This document shows, piece after piece, positions 57,203 to 63,098 of a stretch of DNA of 63,098 bases. Position 1 is the stretch's first letter. The number at the start of each line of letters is the position of its first letter. A program made the translations under genes and the position numbers. Source of the stretch: an uncultured Oscillospiraceae bacterium. GTDB lineage: Bacteria > Bacillota > Clostridia > Oscillospirales > Ruminococcaceae. Location: positions 1 through 63,098 of the forward strand of contig CAJULF010000008.1 in assembly GCA_910587135.1 (NCBI GenBank). The letters are read 5' to 3'. The notes beneath the pieces were generated by a model. That model ran no database searches. It was given only the letters and a program-made list of their open reading frames with translations, and had not been told where the DNA came from.

Positions 57203-58873
57203 ATGCTGACAGATATTGAAATAGCGCAGCAGGCTGAAATGCTGGAGATCAGGGAGATCGCCGCAAAGCTGAATATTGCGGAGGAGGAAATCGAGCCATA
57301 CGGGCACTACAAGGCTAAGCTGTCGCAGAAGCTGATAGACAGGGCGGCTGCAAATCCCGACGGCAAACTGGTGCTTGTCACTGCCATCAACCCTACCCCC
57401 GCGGGCGAGGGCAAAACTACTACATCGGTAGGTCTGGCGGAGGGTATGAACAAACTCGGCAAGCGTACATGCCTTGCGCTGAGAGAGCCTTCGCTCGGTC
57501 CGGTTTTCGGAATCAAGGGCGGTGCGGCAGGCGGCGGCTACGCGCAGGTCGTTCCAATGGAGGACATCAATCTCCACTTTACTGGAGATATGCATGCGAT
57601 AACCGCCGCGAACAATCTTTTGTGCGCAATGCTGGACAATCATATCCAGCAGGGAAACGAGCTTGGGATAGACACTCGGAGGATACTGTTTAAGCGCTGC
57701 CTTGACATGAACGACCGCGCGCTGAGAAACTGCGTTGTGGGAATGGGCGGCAAAATTGATGGCGTCCCCCGTGAGGATCATTTCCAGATAACGGTTGCTT
57801 CGGAGATTATGGCTATACTCTGCCTGGCGGCAGACCTGCCCGACCTGAAAAAGCGGCTCGGTAATGTTCTGGTGGCGTATACGCTTGACAACAAGCCCGT
57901 GTTTGCCCGCGATCTGAAAGCGGTTGGGGCTATGACCGCGCTGCTTAAGGACGCGATAAATCCGAATCTTGTGCAGACTCTTGAAAACAATCCCGCGATA
58001 ATCCACGGCGGCCCGTTTGCGAATATCGCTCACGGCTGCAACAGCGTGAGAGCCACAAAGCTCTCCATGAAACTGGCGGATTATACCATTACCGAAGCGG
58101 GCTTTGGTTCCGATCTCGGCGCGGAAAAGTTTTTTGACATTAAATGCCGCTTTGCGGGTCTTAAGCCCGACTGCGTGGTAGTTGTGGCGACGATACGCGC
58201 GCTGAAATACAACGGCGGCATTCCCAAGGCGGAACTGGGCGCGGAGAACGTGGAAGCGCTGAAAAAGGGTATTGTGAACCTCGGTGTGCATATCGAAAAT
58301 ATGAAGAAATTCGGCGTGCCCGTTGTGGTGGCTATAAATCACTTCGCGGCTGATACCGAAGCGGAGATAGCGGTCGTTAAGGAATATTGTGAAAGCAAGG
58401 GAGTAAAGGCGGCTTTCTCCGATGTGTTCATGAAGGGCGGAGAGGGCGCGCTCGACCTGGCAAAGGCGGTAATCGAAACCGCTGAGAACGAAAAGAGCGA
58501 CTTTAAGCCTCTTTACGATACGGAGCTTTCCGTAAAGGAAAAGCTTAACATTATCGCAAGGGAGATTTACCGTGCCGACGGCGTAGTATTCACCGCAAAG
58601 GCGGAAAAGGCTCTTAAGGAGATAGAGGGCTTGGGGCTGGACAAGGTGCCCGTATGCGTGGCTAAAACGCAGTACTCGCTGTCCGACGACCCGTCAAAGC
58701 TTGGCAAGCCCGAGGGCTTCAATATCACGGTCAGCGATATCAGGGCAAGCAGCGGAGCGGGCTTCGTTGTTGCATACACGGGAGATATCATGACAATGCC
58801 CGGGCTGCCGAAAATCCCCGCCGCAAATAATATTGATGTGGACGACAAGGGCGTTATAACGGGACTTTTCTGA
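57203..58873 (+). CDS. fhs: Formate-tetrahydrofolate ligase
   Basis: 556 residues. P-loop-like TPAGEGKTTTSVGLAEGM (about 63-82), LREPSLGPVFGIKGGAAGGG, and MPGLPKIPAANNIDVD near the C-terminus are signatures. It makes 10-formyl-THF from formate, ATP and THF, feeding purine synthesis and, in acetogens, the Wood-Ljungdahl pathway. GGGAGG lies 9 bases before the ATG. No other one-carbon genes are adjacent. Confidence 0.97.
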   Translation: MLTDIEIAQQAEMLEIREIAAKLNIAEEEIEPYGHYKAKLSQKLIDRAAANPDGKLVLVTAINPTPAGEGKTTTSVGLAEGMNKLGKRTCLALREPSLGPVFGIKGGAAGGGYAQVVPMEDINLHFTGDMHAITAANNLLCAMLDNHIQQGNELGIDTRRILFKRCLDMNDRALRNCVVGMGGKIDGVPREDHFQITVASEIMAILCLAADLPDLKKRLGNVLVAYTLDNKPVFARDLKAVGAMTALLKDAINPNLVQTLENNPAIIHGGPFANIAHGCNSVRATKLSMKLADYTITEAGFGSDLGAEKFFDIKCRFAGLKPDCVVVVATIRALKYNGGIPKAELGAENVEALKKGIVNLGVHIENMKKFGVPVVVAINHFAADTEAEIAVVKEYCESKGVKAAFSDVFMKGGEGALDLAKAVIETAENEKSDFKPLYDTELSVKEKLNIIAREIYRADGVVFTAKAEKALKEIEGLGLDKVPVCVAKTQYSLSDDPSKLGKPEGFNITVSDIRASSGAGFVVAYTGDIMTMPGLPKIPAANNIDVDDKGVITGLF

Positions 58874-58883
58874 TGGGGCGGCT

Positions 58884-59327
58884 ATGAAAGAATTTGTTAC
58901 GAAAAGCGAGGAGCAGACCCTCGCCGCCGCCGCGGAGCTTGCGAAGAGCCTTAAAGCGGGTGATGTTATTCTGTACCGCGGCGAGATGGGCGCGGGAAAG
59001 ACCGCGTTCACAAAGGGTGTCGCTCGATACCTTGAAGTGGACGACGAGGTGACAAGCCCCACCTTTGCTCTGGTGCACGAGTACGGCGGACGTATACCGC
59101 TGTTCCATTTCGATTTGTACCGCATAAGCGGTTATGACGACCTTTACTCGGTGGGTTTTTTCGATTATCTTGACCGCGGCGGCATTATCGCGGCGGAATG
59201 GAGCGAAAACATTGAGGGACTGGAAAGTGAACTTGGCGCGAACGGCGCGGTCATAAAAATAAATATTGAAAAAATATCCGAAAACGAAAGAAGAATCACC
59301 ATTACGGGCGGAGTTTTCGGGGATTAG
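58884..59327 (+). CDS. tsaE: tRNA threonylcarbamoyladenosine synthesis ATPase TsaE
   Basis: 147 residues, the normal size. Walker A GEMGAGKT (33-40), SPTFALVHEYGG, LFHFDLYRI and AAEWSENIEG. TsaE works with TsaB and TsaD in making t6A37 on tRNAs that read ANN codons. It lies 10 bases before tsaB (between stop and start), so they form one unit. Confidence 0.93.
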   Translation: MKEFVTKSEEQTLAAAAELAKSLKAGDVILYRGEMGAGKTAFTKGVARYLEVDDEVTSPTFALVHEYGGRIPLFHFDLYRISGYDDLYSVGFFDYLDRGGIIAAEWSENIEGLESELGANGAVIKINIEKISENERRITITGGVFGD

Positions 59328-59336
59328 GAGAGCGGC

Positions 59337-60020
59337 ATGATACTGGGAATAGATTCTTCCGCGGTGACCGCGGGCTGTGCGCTGTATGACGGCAAAATAA
59401 TCGCGGAGCAGTTTCTGAACAACGGTCACACCCACTCCGAAACAATGCTGCCGATGGTGGAAAGTATGCTGAAAAATGCGGGAGTAACACTTGCTGATCT
59501 GGACAGCATAGCGGTCACGGCAGGTCCGGGGTCTTTCACGGGCTTGAGGATAGGAATTGCAGCGGTAAAAGGTATGGCTGTGGGCGCGAAAAAGCCTTGT
59601 ATCGCCGTGTCGACATTGGAAGCTATTGCGTATAATTTCATTGGATTTGACCGCGTGGTGTGCGCCTGCATGGACGCCCGCTGCGGGCAGGTATACAACG
59701 CGCTGTTCAAAACGGAGGGCGGTGTTGTTTCACGTCTTTGCGAGGACAGGGCAATACGCGCGGAGGAGCTTTCAAAAGAGCTTTCGGACATTGAGGGCAA
59801 TATAGTCCTCGCGGGTGACGGCGCGGAGCTTATGTATAATTTTACGGAGCGCGGATATGAGCTTGCTCCTTATCCTTTGCGGTATCAGCGGGGAAGCGGA
59901 GTGTGCCTTGCCGCCGCGGGCAAGGATACCGTAAACCCCGCCGCGCTTATGCCGACTTACCTCAGACTCCCCCAGGCGGAGCGCGAAAGGCTGACCCGTG
60001 AAAAATCGGGCGAGGTCTGA
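59337..60020 (+). CDS. tsaB: tRNA threonylcarbamoyladenosine synthesis protein TsaB
   Basis: 227 residues. ASKHA-fold: MILGIDSSAVTAGCALYDGK, HTHSETMLPMVESML, AVTAGPGSFTGLRIGIAAVK (the TsaB signature), and DARCGQVYNALF. It is a scaffold partner of TsaD and not itself a peptidase. rimI and tsaD, the usual neighbours, are absent here. Confidence 0.93.
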   Translation: MILGIDSSAVTAGCALYDGKIIAEQFLNNGHTHSETMLPMVESMLKNAGVTLADLDSIAVTAGPGSFTGLRIGIAAVKGMAVGAKKPCIAVSTLEAIAYNFIGFDRVVCACMDARCGQVYNALFKTEGGVVSRLCEDRAIRAEELSKELSDIEGNIVLAGDGAELMYNFTERGYELAPYPLRYQRGSGVCLAAAGKDTVNPAALMPTYLRLPQAERERLTREKSGEV

Positions 60021-60059
60021 ATAGCCAATATCCTTTCAATAATGATATTGCTATTGATA

Positions 60060-60088
60060 TTGACAGGAGCGTTTCAAAGTTGTATAAT
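60060..60088 (+). promoter_or_regulatory. SigA-type promoter of the PAS-GGDEF gene
   Basis: TTGACA (60060-60065), 17-bp spacer, TATAAT (60083-60088). Confidence 0.85.
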
Positions 60089-60120
60089 CTATTTATGAAT
60101 ATTTTTATGGGGAGTGTGAT

Positions 60121-61461
60121 GTGTTGAGTAAAGTATGGGAGATTTTTGAAAATCTCAGCGAGATCGTATATGTTTCGGATATTGACAGCCATGAGCTGAT
60201 TTACATGAACAAACGCACAATGCAGGAATACGGGTTTAACTCTTATGAGGATTACGCGGGAAAAAAGTGTTACGAGGTGCTTCAGGGCTGCTCTTCTCCC
60301 TGTGCCATATGTACAAACGGAGAACTGGCTGAGGGTCAGTTCAAGGAGTGGCAGTACTTCAATCCGAATATCGGTAAGACCTTTTCACTTAAGGATACGC
60401 TTATAATTGACAACGGACGGCGCTGCCGCATGGAGATAGCGATAGATATGAGCGCGCAGGTGCGTCAGAGCCGTTTTATAAACGAATATACCAATCTTGA
60501 ATCGGTTATAAACGAGGGTATGCGGCTGGCGCTTCAGGAACCTACTCCCGAAAGGACGATACAGGTCATACTTGAGTATTTCGGAAAATCTCTCAACAGC
60601 GAGCGTGTGTATATTTTTGAGGAAAACGAGAGAGGAACATTTGACAACACATATGAGTGGGTGGCGAGCGGGGTAACTCCCGAAAAGGATAATTTACAGG
60701 ATATACCGTATGATGTTGTAAAGATGTGGTATCAGAAATTCAAGGAAAACAAAGATATCATTATTGAGGACTTAGAGGATATCCGCGAGGAAGACCCACT
60801 TATGTATGAGGTGCTTAAGCCGCAGAATATCCACTCTCTGGTGGTAAATCCGCTGTTTTACGACAAAAAGACAATAGGTTTTTACGGTGTGGACAATCCG
60901 CCGAGCGAATTTCTTGCAATGATTTCGGATATGTTTCAGATAATGGGACATTTTTTCGTATCAACTTTACGCCGACGTAATCTTTTAAAGCGGCTGGAGG
61001 CGATGAGCTACCGCGACCAGCTTACGGATATCGGCAATCGTCACGCAATGAACGATTATTTAGTAAAGATAAACCACGAGGACAGTCTGGGAATAGTATA
61101 CTGCGATGTTACCGGGCTTAAGAGAGTAAATGACCGTGACGGTCATGAGGCGGGAGATAAGCTTCTGCTTCGGGCATGCAGCTGCCTTAAAAGGTTTTTT
61201 GAGGATTACGCGCTGTTCAGGATAGGCGGCGATGAGTTTCTGGCTATCTGCCCGAAGATAAGCGAGGAGGAGCTTCGCGGCAGGGTAGAGCGTCTGCGGA
61301 CGGATATGCGCGAAAACGACGCCATTATGGCGATAGGAGTTGTATGGCGGCAGGACGGCAGGGAAAATATAAATATGCTGCTTTCCGAAGCGGACGGATT
61401 GATGTATGACGATAAGCGGGCGTATTACGCCGCGGCGGGAATCGAGCGCAGACGGCGCTGA
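60121..61461 (+). CDS. PAS-GAF-GGDEF diguanylate cyclase
   Basis: 446 residues without membrane segments. N-terminal PAS (about 8-115, VYVSDIDSHELIYMNKRTM, with a Cys-rich stretch CSSPCAICTN); GAF-like middle (about 150-285, SERVYIFEENERGTFDNTYE); GGDEF domain (about 295-440) with active-site GGDEF at 369-373 in RIGGDEFLAI and LTDIGNRHAMNDYL at its start. It should make cyclic-di-GMP. An RxxD inhibitory site was not seen before the GGDEF. The PAS Cys could bind a metal or sense redox. GTG 60121, GGGGAG 6-7 bases upstream. Confidence 0.88.
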   Translation: MLSKVWEIFENLSEIVYVSDIDSHELIYMNKRTMQEYGFNSYEDYAGKKCYEVLQGCSSPCAICTNGELAEGQFKEWQYFNPNIGKTFSLKDTLIIDNGRRCRMEIAIDMSAQVRQSRFINEYTNLESVINEGMRLALQEPTPERTIQVILEYFGKSLNSERVYIFEENERGTFDNTYEWVASGVTPEKDNLQDIPYDVVKMWYQKFKENKDIIIEDLEDIREEDPLMYEVLKPQNIHSLVVNPLFYDKKTIGFYGVDNPPSEFLAMISDMFQIMGHFFVSTLRRRNLLKRLEAMSYRDQLTDIGNRHAMNDYLVKINHEDSLGIVYCDVTGLKRVNDRDGHEAGDKLLLRACSCLKRFFEDYALFRIGGDEFLAICPKISEEELRGRVERLRTDMRENDAIMAIGVVWRQDGRENINMLLSEADGLMYDDKRAYYAAAGIERRRR

Positions 61462-61536
61462 TCGCGCAATTTTATATGCGGCGCACTTTAATAACTCGAA
61501 AGGAGTAGCGCTCTCTTGCGGGAGCGGTAAGATATT

Positions 61537-61977
61537 ATGATAGCAATAGGCTCTGACAGGGCGGGATATGATTTAAAAGGTGAGATAATCAGGCACTTGG
61601 AGGAAAAGGGGCTGGAATATGTCGACTGCGGCTGCGGCGGCGAAACGGTGGACTACCCCGATATTGCCGAAACGGTCTGCCTTAAGTTAACGGGCGGCGA
61701 ATGCGACAGGGCGATACTTATCTGCGGTACGGGAGTCGGCATTTCCATGTCCGCAAATAAAATAAAAGGAATACGCGCGGCGCTTTGCGGCGACTGGTAT
61801 TCCGCAAAATATACAAGGCTACATAACGACGCGAACGTGCTTTGCATGGGCGGCAGGGTGATAGGAGCAGGACTTGCCTGCGAAATTACCGACGTTTTCC
61901 TTGAAACGGAATTCGAGGGCGGCAGACACGCGCGGCGCGTTGAGAAAATTAAGGCACTGGAGGAAAAATATCTATGA
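61537..61977 (+). CDS. rpiB: Ribose-5-phosphate isomerase B
   Basis: 146 residues. IAIGSDRAGYDLKGEIIRHL, YPDIAETVCLKL, CGTGVGISMSANKIKGIRAA (phosphate and catalytic Cys/Thr loop) and HNDANVLCMGGRVIG are RpiB signatures. The usual SDHAG at the start is SDRAG, with Arg8 in place of His. It interconverts ribose 5-phosphate and ribulose 5-phosphate; LacA/B-type sugar isomerases are the alternative. Overlaps upp by 4 bases (ATGA), a pairing common in Firmicutes. Confidence 0.9.
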   Translation: MIAIGSDRAGYDLKGEIIRHLEEKGLEYVDCGCGGETVDYPDIAETVCLKLTGGECDRAILICGTGVGISMSANKIKGIRAALCGDWYSAKYTRLHNDANVLCMGGRVIGAGLACEITDVFLETEFEGGRHARRVEKIKALEEKYL

Positions 61978-62606
61978 GCAATCTGCACATCTGCGACCAC
62001 CCGCTGGTTCAGCACAAAATCTCGCTGCTGCGCGACAAGAACACAGGCTCAAAGGAATTCAGGGAGCTTGTTTCGGAAATTTCAATGTTTATCTGCTATG
62101 AGGCTACCCGTGATCTGCCGCTTAAAGAGGTGCAGATCGAAACACCGCTGGCTCTGGCTTCCGCAAAGGTCATCAGCGGGAGAAAGGTGGCTTTTGTTCC
62201 GATAATGAGGGCGGGGCTTGGCATGGTAGACGGCGCTCTGGCTCTTGTGCCCGCGGCTAAGGTGGGTCATGTGGGAATTTACCGCGATAAGGCTAACAGC
62301 AATTCCGCGGCGGAGTATTACTGCAAGCTGCCGTTCGATATCGCCAACCGCGAGGTCATAATTCTCGACCTAATGCTTGCAACAGGAGTTTCGGCGGTCA
62401 AGGCGGTAGATATTGTGAAGAAAGCGGGCGCTAAATCCGTAAAATTCATGTGCGTACTCACTTGTCCGGAGGGCGTTAAGGCGCTTCAGGACGCTCACCC
62501 CGACGTTGATATTGTCTGCGGGGCTGTGGACGAGGGTCTTAATGAAGATTTGTATATTATTCCCGGTATCGGCGACGGCGGCGACAGACTTTTCGGAACA
62601 AAGTAA
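61974..62606 (+). CDS. upp: Uracil phosphoribosyltransferase
   Basis: 210 residues. HICDHPLVQHKISLLRDKNT at the N-terminus, PIMRAGLGMVDGALALVPAA, the PRPP loop DLMLATGVSAVKAV (usual form DPMLATGGSA) and the ending PGIGDGGDRLFGTK. It salvages uracil to UMP. The last ~8 codons form the beginning of a tandem repeat unit that runs off the window. Confidence 0.95.
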   Translation: MSNLHICDHPLVQHKISLLRDKNTGSKEFRELVSEISMFICYEATRDLPLKEVQIETPLALASAKVISGRKVAFVPIMRAGLGMVDGALALVPAAKVGHVGIYRDKANSNSAAEYYCKLPFDIANREVIILDLMLATGVSAVKAVDIVKKAGAKSVKFMCVLTCPEGVKALQDAHPDVDIVCGAVDEGLNEDLYIIPGIGDGGDRLFGTK

Positions 62607-63098
62607 ATCCGTATCACAAAATAATTGAGCGGACAAAGGCGCTGAAAGCAGCCGTCAAGTGACCGCCCACGCAGGAATTTCCCGCAATCCGCTGTGAAAG
62701 CGTAACGGAGCGTAAGCGCAATGCAGCTTTAACAGCGAGATAGCGCAAACGACAGGAAGTGTCATTTGCGGCGGCGCGGGGAATTTAAATTGAAATGCGG
62801 TGGCAGACTTTTCGGAACAAAGTAAAATCCGTATCACAAAATAATTGAGCGGACAAAGGCGCTGAAAGCAGCCGTCAAGTGACCGCCCACGCAGGAATTT
62901 CCCGCAATCCGCTGTGAAAGCATAACGGAGCGTAAACGCAATGCAGCTTTTACAGCGAGATAGCGCAAACGACAGGAAGTGTCATTTGCGGCGGTGCGGG
63001 AAATTCAAATTAAAATGCGGCGACAGACTTTTCGGAACAAAGTAAATCCGTATCACAAAATAATTGAGCGGACAAAGGCGCTGAAAGCAGCCGTCAAG
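62585..63098 (+). repeat. 219-220 bp tandem array starting in the 3' end of upp, incomplete at window edge
   Basis: Units begin at CAGACTTTTCGGAACAAAG: 62585, 62804 and 63024 (offsets 219 and 220), the third cut off by the window end. Each unit has the last ~20 bases of upp, about 60 bases of downstream sequence (AATTGAGCGGACAAAGGCGC, GCTGAAAGCAGCCGTCAAG) and a family B-like palindrome (GCCCACGCAGGAATTTCCCG ... GTCATTTGCGGCGG ... GGGAAATT). The copies differ at only a few positions, so the duplication is recent. There is no gene in this stretch. Confidence 0.85.

Noticed and set aside
62585..63098. CRISPR array
   Set aside because: Repeat units of 219-220 bp, nearly identical throughout and without unique spacers; it is a tandem duplication.

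Overview
The window reads as chromosomal DNA of a Gram-positive, endospore-forming member of the Clostridia, most likely the Oscillospirales/Ruminococcaceae part of the class. Grounds: SpoIIID, a SpoIID-like protein and a YlmC/YmxH-type protein; YicC, YqhQ (DUF1385), RimO and RecX in typical clostridial order; an ECF riboflavin transporter behind an FMN riboswitch; a divergent ParE/ParC pair; an SPDTG-type sortase signal; and A/T-rich SigA promoters that nearly all have a 17-bp spacer. Base composition is near half G+C by eye. Two or three genes are clearly more A/T-rich and look acquired (a methyltransferase near 7.5 kb and the gene at 50.7 kb). All but three genes lie on the plus strand. I found no rRNA, tRNA, CRISPR array, prophage or complete transposase gene.

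Layout. 0-5.3 kb: a partial DUF3795 gene, an S1-domain protein (minus strand), a lysine/alanine-tailed SCP2-like protein, and a membrane protein coupled to an ECF S component. 5.3-13 kb: MetY sulfhydrylase, cupin, methyltransferase, YkpA-type ABC-F ATPase, S41-like protease, DEDDh exonuclease, HAD phosphatase. 13-17.3 kb: two paralogous GNAT acetyltransferases, a divergent adenylosuccinate synthase with an operator-like palindrome, a LysR regulator, a YlmC-type protein. 17.3-23 kb: rpsB-tsf, a MerR regulator with duplicated C-terminal domains, a lipoprotein interrupted by a MITE, a cell-wall-anchored protein, spoIIID. 23-30 kb: YnbB-type lyase, an acyltransferase/GNAT fusion, YicC, FMN riboswitch plus ribU, DUF5662, a chemoreceptor. 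30-39.7 kb: the oxidative TCA branch (aconitase, isocitrate dehydrogenase, citrate synthase) with the redox sensor Rex, plus an XRE regulator and a SpoIID-like protein. 39.7-50.6 kb: membrane and lipoprotein genes, a two-component system, yqhQ-prmC, and recA-recX-rimO-pgsA. 50.6-63 kb: a small accessory cluster (DUF4261, SF0329-type), parE-parC, fhs, tsaE-tsaB, a PAS/GGDEF protein, rpiB-upp.

The most unusual content is between the genes. At least five families of short non-coding repeats are present. Three look like MITEs with terminal inverted repeats: family C with 4-bp target duplications, family D with a TTA duplication, and family E, one copy of which sits in frame inside a lipoprotein gene. 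Family A is a 125-200 bp palindromic element; four loci are bracketed by long (15-28 bp) imperfect direct repeats, often duplicated terminator hairpins. Family B ends in the ribosome-binding site of the gene that follows it. A 219-220 bp tandem array begins inside the 3' end of upp and runs off the window. A and B share similar arms and a related G-rich core and may be one superfamily. This repeat system is my best candidate for something not yet described.
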